A stretch of DNA of 64,000 bases from the NCBI RefSeq assembly GCF_904849725.1, contig NC_058518.1, forward strand, positions 14,218,147 to 14,282,146. The letters run 5' to 3'. The notes beneath the pieces are model-generated. The model saw only the letters and a program-made list of their open reading frames with translations, did no database searches and was not told where the DNA came from. Of this stretch, positions 49,301-58,507 are shown piece by piece. The first letter of the stretch is position 1; every line of letters begins with the position of its first letter. The stretch comes from Hordeum vulgare subsp. vulgare. Its lineage: Eukaryota > Streptophyta > Magnoliopsida > Poales > Poaceae. Both the position numbers and the translations under genes were made by a program.

Positions 49301-50290
49301 GTGGCGGTGGCAGGGCTTGTGGCACATTGGTGGCCCCCTTTGGTACTTCTTTCGCCCAGTATTTTTTATATAATCCCAAAAAATTCCACGTAACTTTTCA
49401 GGACATTTGGAGATGTGCAGAATAGTGGACTAAGATTTGCTCCTTTTCCATATTAGAATTCCAGCTACCTGAATTCTCCCTCTTTAAATAAACCTTGCAA
49501 AATAAGAGAGAAAAAGCATAAATATGGTACCACAAAGTAATATAACAGCCCATAAAGCAATAAATATCAACATGAAAGCATGATGCAAAATGGACGTATC
49601 AGCGCAGCCTCTTGGCAACGGGACGGTGTGCTGGCGTGGAGTGGCCAGAGGCGCGCCCACGGCCCAGATCTGGGCCCCACGGGCCCCATCTGGGTCCTAG
49701 AAGCCCGGCCTTCGGCATGGCTTTGTGGTCTTCTGTGTGGTGAGGAGGAGGAGCAGCTAGTATGGGTGCGGTGACACCGATGGCGTGCCTGCTGTAGCGC
49801 GATGGCGGGAGCTTTGCGGGTGTATGAGGGCCCGCCAGCCTGTGGGCCCACAAGCCTGGTATGCTCCTGCTATTGTGTCCGATCGGGTACTGTCTTTGAC
49901 GGTGGAGGTTGAGCCCTCCCGCGTGTCAACGATGCTGCTACCTCTAGTCCCGGCTCCTTTTCGTGGTTGTGCACATCTCACCTCACGGTGCCGTGGTGAG
50001 ACATCGTGGAGGCTTCAAGATCGCGTTGGCGCAGGGTAGTGGTTGGTTTGGTGACAGTCTCCAGAGTGTCCAGGGTGAAGGTTGGGATTGGGGGAAACCC
50101 CTGTCGGCCTGGCCGACACCGACGTGGTGGCGCCTGTGGGTGTCGCCGGACCTTCCTGAAGGGCGTCAGGGGCTACCCTTCCTCTCGCCTCGTCACGTAC
50201 CCGGGAAAACCCTTGGCAGCAGAGTCGTCATCGTTGTGTTATTTCGTGGAGGTTTTGATTGGTAACGGCGCTCCGAAGTCTTGGAGCTTG
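46300..50290 (-). repeat. Dispersed repeat R, copy C (most complete, inverted)
   Basis: In reverse order: 49607-50290 matches 19560-20300, 47735-48065 matches 20300-20630, 47490-47735 is the Tourist-like MITE, 47095-47350 the 68-bp array (four units), and 46300-47040 matches 23490-24340. It is split by the solo LTR 48071-49601. This copy shows that blocks found separately at 6.1-8.2, 19.3-20.7 and 23.2-24.3 kb belong together. Confidence 0.75.
48071..49601 (-). mobile_element. Solo LTR, 1531 bp, with GCGCA target duplication
   Basis: Plus strand begins TGATGACCCACAAGTATAGG and ends TGCAAAATGGACGTATCA. GCGCA precedes it (48066-48070) and follows it (49602-49606). Homologues of the empty site (near 6508 and 20290) have one GCGCA-type block only, which proves the borders. 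Orientation on the minus strand (TGATACGTCC start) is inferred from family resemblance. No internal region: an LTR-LTR recombination product. Frames inside are not genes. Confidence 0.9.
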
Positions 50291-50449
50291 GTGGAAGGTC
50301 TTCGGTGGGCGTAGTGGTCCTGGTAGGGTTTCCTCTTCAGCCCCCTCCCCCCCTCCCATCGCGCCCACCCCGACCTCTGCTCTGTCTGGGGCTTCCTCTC
50401 TCCAGCCCCATCCCTCCTTCGTCCTCCGCGGCTCCTCTAGCTAGCCCCA

Positions 50450-51660
50450 TGCCGCGGGACCGGGACGACGATCGCCTCCACCCGAAGCGGCGGCTGGATG
50501 ACAGGGACGACCATACCTTATCTTGGCCCTTCCTGGACGGGTCCTGTCGGGAGGCCGACCTGCGATGGCATCTGGAGCGGCCGACGGAATCCTCCCTATT
50601 GGACCGAAGATCCCGCACGCGCAGCGACGGCTGCCGGTCCCCTTCCCGGGGCGATCGCCATTCCCCTGGTCGTGGCCGCTCTCCGACCCGGGATGGGGGG
50701 CCTCTCCCCTGCTCGGGAGTCTCACCGGTCCCCTGGCCGCGTGGACTGACAGGCTCGCCGCTCGCCCTCCCCCGATCGGCGCCACGGCCGGTCCACCTTG
50801 CCGGTCAACCAACGACCGTCTGCTGGTTCATCCCCCTTGCGCCGCTACGTGCCTCCGCACTCACAGCCGCGGTTCCCTCCTCCCAAGGGCCCCAACAATG
50901 GGTGTGGTCATCAAGGGGCCAAGAAGAAGAAGCGTAAGCCCCCCCGCCCCCGCTTCTTGGCCACGGCCACCCCGGCTCCCAAGGGCTCGACCGCGCCCGC
51001 GGGTGATGGCCCCCCGTGCTTCAACTACGGCCTTTCCGGCCACTTAAAGGTGGCATGTCCCAACCCGCCGACCTGCTACATCTGCAAGGATACCGGCCAC
51101 CCCGTCGTCCTATGTCTGGATCGCCTGGTGTCTGAGGAGCTGATGGTCTATGGGCATGGCATCGAGGGGTTGGCATTCTTCCACATGGAGATCCTCGATC
51201 GATGTGCCCCCGCCGGCGCCCTCCCTCTCGGCCATCGTCACTGTGTTGGGCATTGGCGTGGCCTCCCTCGAGATGATTGAGGCCGAGCTCAACCATCTCT
51301 ACCGCTGCCAATGGGACTGAGAGGTGACCGCGATTTCTGGCCACCAGTTCTCCGTGATCTTCCCCGGCATTGCGAGTCATGACCTCGGCACTCGGAGTGA
51401 CGAGATCACTCTAGCCCTCAACAAAATCGTGGTGGACATCTCTGAGTCGAAGCTGGATCCGAAGGCGGTCGCGGTCCTCGACACGGCCTGGATCCTGGTT
51501 GCGGGCCTCGCCGACATCGCTCGGACTGAACGGGTCATCCCGCAACATGTCGCGGATCCTAGGCAGGGTGATGGTGGTCGATGAGCTTTCCCTTCGCAAG
51601 GAGGAGGAGGCCCGTGTCAACACGAAGTGCTTCGACTCCGACAAGCTCAGGTCGACCTAG
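50450..51660 (+). pseudogene. Zinc-knuckle retroelement protein pseudogene
   Basis: From MPRDRDDDRLHPKRRLDD (about 50450) the frame is Arg/Ser-rich, then basic (KKKKRKPPRPR), then has two zinc knuckles near 51016-51115: CFNYGLSGHLKVAC, in which the second Cys is Tyr, and an intact CYICKDTGHPVVLC. After HMEI (about 51190) the frame shifts; a later part with SGHQFSVIFPG and ALNKIVVDISESKLDPKA resembles a DUF4283-type region; a stop (TGA 51318) and another shift near 51545 follow. Zinc knuckle plus DUF4283-like matches plant LINE ORF1-type proteins that bind RNA. No reverse transcriptase follows; repeat Y starts at 51668. Confidence 0.6.
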
Positions 51661-51667
51661 TAGCGGG

Positions 51668-51902
51668 TGTCGTCTTTCTTGAATGTTCAGCCGGCTGTAG
51701 AGAAAAAACTGTTGTGCAGTGTTGATAGGCTGCCGGCTGTTTTTTTGCCAGCCAAAAGTGTGTCGTGCCACAGGGTTCGATACGAGTGTTTGGCTTGCTA
51801 CACCGTGTAGGGGCCGTTTGCAGTAGAATCTTTTATCAAATGTGTGACATTGGTCTTGCCCGCCACACTTTCTGCATCACGCCACAGGTGTGGGGCCAAC
51901 CA
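51668..51902 (+). repeat. Repeat Y, copy interrupted by CACTA insertion
   Basis: Same as 45783-46020 with substitutions and a ~17-bp length difference (GAGAAAAAACTGTT). It ends GGGGCCAACCA, where the CACTA terminus begins; in the empty copy the sequence continues AAAGCCAGCC. Confidence 0.75.
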
Positions 51903-52150
51903 CACTAGTAGAAAACGGGCCTTTGGCCGGGACCCTTTAGTCCCGGCCTGCCTCTGGGCCGGGACTAAAGGCCCGACCACGTCGCCCCAATTCTCATATC
52001 CTCCCTCGAGGCTTTAGTCCCGGCCCGTAAGGAGCCTTTAGTCCCGGTTCGTGTCCCAAACCGGGACTAAAGGGCTACGCGGTGGGCAGCCCGCATGTGC
52101 CCACCTTTAGTCCCGGTTTGTGTCTCAAACCGGGACTAAAGTCCTCTGCC

Positions 52151-52158
52151 TATATATA
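52151..52158 (+). promoter_or_regulatory. TATA box of CACTA transposase gene
   Basis: CTGCCTATATATAGCACAG, about 300 bp before ATG 52455 and just inside the subterminal repeats. Confidence 0.7.
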
Positions 52159-52454
52159 GCACAGCCCCCCTCTCCCCTCTTCGTTGCATTTTTCTTGGAT
52201 GGAGGATTGTGGGTGGGTGCTTGCTCTCCACTTTTTTTGATGCACTAGAGGTGTTTGTTGAAATGTGTGTTAGAGCGATGCCGCTTCAGTTCACCGAACA
52301 CAACTACGATATGAGATGGCCGAGCCACGCTTAAACCTCTTCCTCTTTATTTCTACTTATTCTAAAAGGGTAGCAACTATATTTCCTCGTTTAGACCGTG
52401 CGGTACTAATTTTTAGGATCGTGATTGTATTTGATATACTGTCGTATAACGCAG

Positions 52455-55307
52455 ATGAGCCATCCATGGATGTACGGTGATCGACGCATAGCCGCTTACA
52501 GAGAAGGTGTGCATTCTTTTCGAGATGCAGCCGATGCGAACAAGCATGGTGGTGGCTATATGTTTTGTCCATGTGTTGAATGTCGGAATGAGAAGGATTA
52601 CACTTCCTCAAGAGTCATTCAGAGTCACCTGCTTCGGTCCGGTTCTATGTCAGGCTATAATGTTTGGACCAAGCACGGAGAAAAAGGGGTTATGATGGAA
52701 GACGACGATGAAGAAGAAGAGAATGATGATGACAACTACCGATCTATGTTCCCTGAGTATGCTGATACCGCAATGAAAGACAATGAAGAAGAAGATCAGG
52801 ATGAAGAACGGGAACCAGATGAGCCCGCTGATGATCTTGGCCGGGTCATTTCTGATGCACGACGAGGTTGCGACACAGAAAAGGAGAGGTTGTAGTTCGA
52901 GCAGATGTTACAGGACCACAACAAATTGTTGTACCCAACTTGTGAAGATGGCCAGAAAAAGCTAGGTAGCACACTGGAATTGCTGAAGTGGAAGGCAGAG
53001 ACCGGTGTGACTGACTCATCATTCGAAAAGTTGCTGGTACTGATGAAGAAGATGCTTCCAAGAAAGAACGAATTGCCCGCCAGCACGTAGGAAGCAAAGA
53101 AGCTTGTCTGCCCTCTAGGATTAGACGTGCAGAAGATACATGCATGCCCTAATGACTGCATCCTCTACCGCGGTGAGAAGTACGAGAATATGGATAAATG
53201 CCCGGTATGCACTGCATTGCGGTGTAAGATTAGAAAAGATGACCCTGGTGATATTGAGGGCGAGCCACCCAGGAAGAGGGTTCTGCCAAGGTGATGTGGT
53301 ATGCTCCTATAATACCACGGTTGAAACGTCTGTTCAGAAATAAAGATCATGCGAAGTTGTTGCGATGGCACATGGAAGATCGTATGAAAGACGATAAGTT
53401 GAGGCACACCGCTGATGGTCGGTAGTGGAGAAAAATCGAGAGAGAGTTCCCGAGATTTGCAGCTGACGCAAGGAACTTATGGTTAGGTCTGAGTACAGAT
53501 GGCATGAATCCTTTTGGGGAGCAGAGTTGCAGTCACATCACCTGGCCCGTTACTCTATGTATCTACAACCTTCCTCCTTGGTTGTGCATGAAGCGGAAGT
53601 TCATTATGATGCCAGTGCTTATACAAGGTCCAAAGCAACCCGGCAACGATATTGATGTGTACCTAAGGCCATTAGTTGATGAACTTTTACAGCTGTGGGC
53701 CGAACCAGGTGTACGTGTGTGGGACGAGCACAAACAAGAGGAATTTGACCTTCGAGCGTTGCTTTTCGTAACCATCAATGATTGACCTGCTCTTAGTAAC
53801 ATTTCAGGGCAGTCAAACAAGGGATACAATGCATGCACGCACTGTTTGGATCAGACAGAAAGTATATATCTCGACAACTATAGGAAGAATGTGTATCCGT
53901 ACAATCGTCGTTTTCTTCCGCCCAAGTATCCCTTAAAGAAAAAAGGCAAGCATTTCAATGGCAAGGCAGAACCCCGGGGGAAGCCTGTCATCCGTACTGG
54001 TGTTGAAGTATTTGATATGGTCAAAGATTTAAAAGTAATCTTTGGAAAGGGTCCTGGCAGCCAACCTGTTCCTAACGGCCCTGATAAGCGCGTACCCATG
54101 TGGAAAAAGAAATCTATATTTTGGAAGCTACCCTACTGGGAAGTCCATGAGGTCCGCTCGGCAATCGACGTGATGCACCTGACGAAGAATCTCTGCGTGA
54201 ATATTCTAGGCTTCCTGGGCTTGTATGGGAAGTCAAAAGATACACCGGAAGCACGGGAGGACCAGGAACGTCATAAAGGAAGAGATGGCATGCATCCAGG
54301 GCAGTTTCAAGGGCGTGCCAGCTACGCTCTTACTAAGGAAGAGAAGGAAATCTTCTTTGAAGTCCTGTTCAGTATCAAGGTCCCGACTGGCTTCTCGTCG
54401 AATATAAAGGGAATCGTAAATATGAAAGACAAAAAATTCCAAAACCTAAAGTATCATGACTGCCACGTGCTTATGACGCAATTGCTTCCGGTTGCATTGA
54501 GGGGAATTCTACCGGAAAATGTTTGCCTGGCAATTGTGAAGGTATGTGCATTCCTCAATGCAATTTCTCAGAAGGTAATCGATCGAGAAAGTATATCAGG
54601 GTTACAGATTGATGTGGTCCAATGTCTGGTCAGCTTTGAGCTGTTGTTCCCGCCATCCTTCTTCAATATAATGACACACCTCCTAGTTCACCTAGTCGAA
54701 GAGATTAGAATTCTCGGTCCTGTGTTTCTACACAATATGTTCCCCTTCGAGAGGTTCATGGGAGTCTTAACGAAATATGTTCGTAACCGTGCTAGGCCAG
54801 AAGGAAGCATCTCCAAGGGCTATGGAACAGAGGAGGTCATTGAGTTTTGTGTGGACTTTCTTCCTGACCTTAAGCCGATTGGTGTTCCTGAATCTCGGTA
54901 TGAGGGTAGGCTGACAGGAAAAGGCACACTAGGAAGGAAAGCTGACAGGAGGCGGGGTAGTTGTAGACCAAAAGTACGGCATGACAACAGTGGATCTCAA
55001 CAATCTTTCGTACATGGACGAACCATTTGTCCTAGCCAATGATGTCGCTCAGGTTTTCTATGTGAAGGGCATGTCTACATTAACGAGAAAAAGAAATCAA
55101 CAAAAGAAGATATCGTCCGATGAGCCAAAACGCCACATAGTTGTTTTACGGAAAAGAAACATCATGGGAGTAGATGACAAGACAGACATGTCAGAAGATT
55201 ATAATAAGTTTCATGAAATTCCGCCCTTCAAAGTGAAAACTGACCCAAGCATCCTACTGAATGATGAAGATTCTCCATGGCTACGACCCAGAAGAAAACA
55301 GAAATAA
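52455..55307 (+). pseudogene. CACTA transposase (TNPD-like), decayed and internally deleted
   Basis: TNPD-type transposase of plant CACTA elements. From ATG 52455 the N-terminus MSHPWMYGDRR...CPCVECRN fits the Transpos_assoc domain and is followed by an acidic stretch. The middle (52900-53830; CPVCTALR, LWLGLSTDGMNPFG, LFVTINDxPALSN, YNACTHCL) fits Transposase_21, and 54440-54900 (DCHVLMTQLLPVALRGILP, RPEGSISKGYGTEE) fits DUF4218. The tail 54981-55307 (TTVDLN...DEPFVLANDVAQVFYV, ending RPRRKQK) is in another frame. Breaks: TAG 52893, TAG 53088, a frameshift near 53285, TAG near 53424, TGA 53783, and a junction near 54950 where a few hundred residues usual for the family are missing. It cannot make active transposase. 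Confidence 0.9.
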
Positions 55308-55414
55308 TAGATAGGAATATTGGTGCAATAATGTAATAATGTATTAAACCTTTTATGTAATGCATGTATGGAATGTACTAAATTTCAAACACTTTTCATT
55401 TTCATAGTATCCAT

Positions 55415-56420
55415 GTAAGAGATGAGTTCTCGTTCGAAACCCTGATACTTCGAGAGAGATTGTCCGTTTTGTACACGAAGTGCATCCAGTTTTTGTCATA
55501 GCCCTCTCAACTTTTTAACACATGCCATGTGGGTGAAATGATGATAGCATGCCAACTTTCAACATTTTCAGAGTTCATTTGTAGTGCTTTTCAATTTCAG
55601 GGTCAACTAGCTCAAAAAAAAAAAGTAAATGCACGAAATATATCAAATGAAGTCAGAAATTGTTGAATTTTTGTGGTGTGCCTTTGAATGGTGCATTTTG
55701 AACACACAAAAGTATGGAGTTCAAATAAGTTCAAAAAAATGAAATCCCTTTGTAAGAGATGAGTTCTCGTTCGAAACCCTGATACTTCGAGAGAGATTGT
55801 CCGTTTTGTACACGAAGTGCATCCAGTTTTTGTCATAGCCCTCTCAACTTTTTAACACATGCTATGTGGGTGAAATGATGATAACATGCCAACTTTCAAC
55901 ATTTTCAGAGTTCATTTGTAGTGCTTTTCAATTTCAGGGTCAACTAGCTCAAAAAAAAAAGTAAATGCACGAAATATATCAAATGAAGTGAGAAATTGTT
56001 GAAATTTTGTGGTGTGCCTTTGAATGGTGCATTTTGAACACACAAAAAGTATGGAGTTCAAATAAGTTCAAAAAAAATGAAATCCCTTTGTAAGAGACGA
56101 GTTCTCGTTCGAAACCCTGATACTTCGAGAGAGATTGTCCGTTTTGTACACGAAGTGTATTCAGTTTTTGTCGTAGCCCTCTCAACTTTTTAACACATGC
56201 TATGTGGGTGAAATGATGATAGCATGCCAACTTTCAACATTTTCAGAGTTCAATTGTAGTGCTTTTCAATTTCAGGGTCAACTAGCTCAAAAAAAAAGTA
56301 AATCCACGAAATATACCAAATGAAGTCAGAAATTGTTGAAATTTTGTGATGTGCCTTTGAATGGTCCATTTTGAACACACAAAAAGTATGGAGTTCAAAT
56401 AAGTTCAAAAAATCATTGCA
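55415..56420 (+). repeat. Three tandem 338-bp units inside the CACTA element
   Basis: GTAAGAGA(T/C)GAGTTCTCG starts units at 55415, 55752 and 56090 (spacing 337 and 338). Landmarks GTACACGAAGTGCATCCAG, CTTTTCAATTTCAGGGTC and GTATGGAGTTCAAATAAG are in each. Substitution level between units is low. An older relative lies at 22620-23175. Confidence 0.9.
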
Positions 56421-56539
56421 GAACATATGACCAAATTAATACAAGTTCATCATCACATTAAAGCCAAAGAACAGTAGTGATCAAATGTTATTATTGCAAA
56501 AAATAAATACATAAAGTTCTCTCATAAAACAACATACAA

Positions 56540-57155
56540 CTATGTAAAACATTTAAATACAACAACAAACGCGATCAAAATCGCAACTAAGGTAACAATT
56601 GACCCAACAACATAATGATACCAAGCCTCTTTATCAATGGCATATTTTCTAATATTCCTAATCTTCAAGCGCATTGCATCCATCTTCAACCGCATCGCAT
56701 CGATCTTCATCTTGCGATCATCGATGACATCGGCGACATGCAACTCCAGTTCCATATTCTTATCCTCAATTATTTTCAATTTTTTCTTCAAATATTTGTT
56801 TTCTTTTTCAACCAAATTTAACTTCTTGACAAATTTTTTTATGTGGGTTGGAATTTCCGGTTCACATACCTCCTAGATTAAAAACATATATGTCACATTG
56901 GTCGTCATAGTTGTCATAAACACTAAATAAACAAATAGTTATAAAAGATAATATATATACCACATCCGAATCATAGACAGGACGAGGGCCGACGGAGGCG
57001 GATACCAAAACCATCGCATTATATAATGAAAAAAAAATGAAAGTGAGTAATTTATACAAGTATATATCTAAATCATACAAGTAAGATTTTTTTGATTTTA
57101 AAAAGAAGATAAGAACAAGATGCTCACCACGGTGGTGCTCGCAGTTGGTGTGCAT
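56540..57155 (-). CDS. CACTA second gene: coiled coil plus membrane segment
   Basis: Minus strand. The last exon 56540-56872 follows an acceptor TAATCTAG and reads EVCEPEIPTHIKKFVKK, a charged coiled coil (KENKYLKKKLKIIEDKN, MKIDAMRLKMDAMRLKIRNI with one 7-residue duplication), then a membrane segment (VVGSIVTLVAILIAFVVVF) and stop. An upstream exon ends DSDV|GTATAT at 56961 in matching phase. A first exon from ATG 57155 reads MHTNCEHHR before GTGAGC near 57126; a clean acceptor for the middle exon (near 57015) was not found, so that junction may be damaged. The TATA box is at 57343-57350. Proteins of this shape accompany many Triticeae CACTA elements; their role is unknown. Confidence 0.6.
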
Positions 57156-57342
57156 GGCCAAACCTAGACAAATATTAAGGAAAATGAAGCTTGGAGGTCG
57201 AGTTTGGAGAGGAGAAAGCTTAAGTAGAGTGGCTCGGGCAGTTCATCGAACACGTCATGTGCATGAACTAGAGTGGCAAGAGCATGGCATGGTCACACTT
57301 CAACAACCAAAAATCAGGGGATATGGCGGGCAGGGGCGAGGG

Positions 57343-57350
57343 TTTATATA
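57343..57350 (-). promoter_or_regulatory. TATA box of CACTA second gene
   Basis: Minus-strand TTTTGCCTATATAAACCC lies about 190 bp before ATG 57155, just inside the right subterminal repeat cluster. Confidence 0.6.
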
Positions 57351-57359
57351 GGCAAAACC

Positions 57360-57640
57360 TTAGTCCCGGTTCTTGCCACGCCCCGGGACTAAAGGCCCCT
57401 GCTTCCCGCCTTCTTGTCTGCCAAAAAAGGGCCTTTAGTCCCGGGTCGTGGTGCCACCCGGGACTAAAGACCCCCTTTAGTCCCGGCTGGAGCCACGCCC
57501 CGGGACTAAAGGCCCCTGTTTCCCGCCTTCTAGTCTGCCCGAAAAAGGGTCTTTAGTCCCGGGTCGTGGCACCACCCGGGACTAAAGGGGTCTTTAGTCC
57601 CGGATCGAGCCTCGAACTGGGACTAAAGATCCACCTGTAT
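57360..57640 (+). repeat. CACTA right subterminal repeat cluster
   Basis: Alternating TAGTCCCGG and CCGGGACTAAAG motifs around short spacers (e.g. CTTGCCACGC), forming potential hairpins; two ~120-bp sub-blocks are repeated. Presumed transposase-binding region by analogy with En/Spm. Mirror of 51930-52140. Confidence 0.85.
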
Positions 57641-57934
57641 AAGCGGGAGTTAGAAAATTTCGAACCTAAATCGTCCATTTTCTCTTCTCTTCCTCTCGTT
57701 CTCCTGCCCGGCGCGGCAAGCGACAAACTCGACGACGCCGTCAGGTTGCCCGCCGTCCTGCTCGCCGCCGCCTACCGTCCTCCTTGTCATCGCCGTCGTC
57801 TTGCTCGCCGCCGCCGTCCTCCTCGCCGCGCACCGCCCTCCTCGCCGCGCGTTGCCGTCCTCCTCGCCGCGCGCCGTCGACACCCCCGTACGTTAAGCCC
57901 CACGCCCCCTCCTCCCCAACACTCTGGCAGCACA

Positions 57935-58245
57935 AGAAAGGAAGAAAAAGGAGAAGAAAGGGAGAATAAGGAGAAGAAACGAAGAAAAAGGAGAAGAAAG
58001 GAAGAAAAAGGAGAAGAAATGAAGAAAATGGAGAAGAAAGGAAGAAAAAGGAGAAGAAAGGAAGAAAAAGGGAAGAAAGAAAGAAAAAGGAGAAGAAAGG
58101 AAGAAAAAGGAGAATAAGAAAAGGAGGAGAAGAAAAGAAGAAAAAGGAGAATAAGAAGAGGAGGAGAGGAGACGAAGTAGTAGAAGAATAGGAGAAGTAG
58201 AAGTAGAAGTAGAAGAATAGGAGAAGTAGAAGTAGAAATATAATT
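57935..58245 (+). repeat. Purine-rich (GAAGAAAAAGGA)n microsatellite
   Basis: Imperfect repeats of GAAGAAAGGAAGAAAAAGGA changing to GTAGAAGTAGAAGTAGAA at the right. The open frame here (57566-58117) encodes Lys/Glu/Arg repeats and is an artefact. Followed by a short duplication of TTGCTATTGTATATGCTTAAG (58244, 58283 and 58353 area). Confidence 0.85.
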
Positions 58246-58507
58246 TTGCTATTGTATATGCTTAAGTGTTAATAGTTTAATTTTTCTATTGTATATGCTT
58301 AAGTGTTAATAGTTTATTTTTAGCAAGAAAATTAATAGAACTAGTTTAATTTTGCTATTGTATATGCTTAAGTGTCCGGGACTGGGCTCCGCCAGGCTGG
58401 TATTTTAGAGTTTAGGTTCTAGCCAAGACCCGGGACTAAAGGTCCTCCTATATAAAACGAACCTTCGAAGTTTCCAACCCCTCTTATATAGTTTGTTAGT
58501 TTATTAG

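Larger units (their letters stand above)
51903..58507 (+). mobile_element. CACTA (En/Spm-type) DNA transposon, 3' end displaced
   Basis: Starts CACTAGTAGAAAACGGGCC after CCA. Subterminal inverted motifs TTTAGTCCCGG/CCGGGACTAAA occur many times at 51930-52140, again at 57360-57640, and around 58430. The interior holds a decayed transposase gene (plus), 338-bp tandem repeats, and a second gene (minus). The element is cut at 58508 by an LTR retrotransposon, so its right terminus (TAGTG) and second CCA target copy should lie beyond the window. Confidence 0.9.

Noticed and set aside
50281..51047. Two further forward frames and three reverse frames around 50281-51047
   Set aside because: Only the frame containing the zinc knuckles and basic stretch shows protein motifs. 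The others are composition effects.
57566..58117. 183-codon protein rich in Lys/Glu
   Set aside because: It is a translation of the purine microsatellite plus CACTA subterminal repeats; no start context or conserved part.
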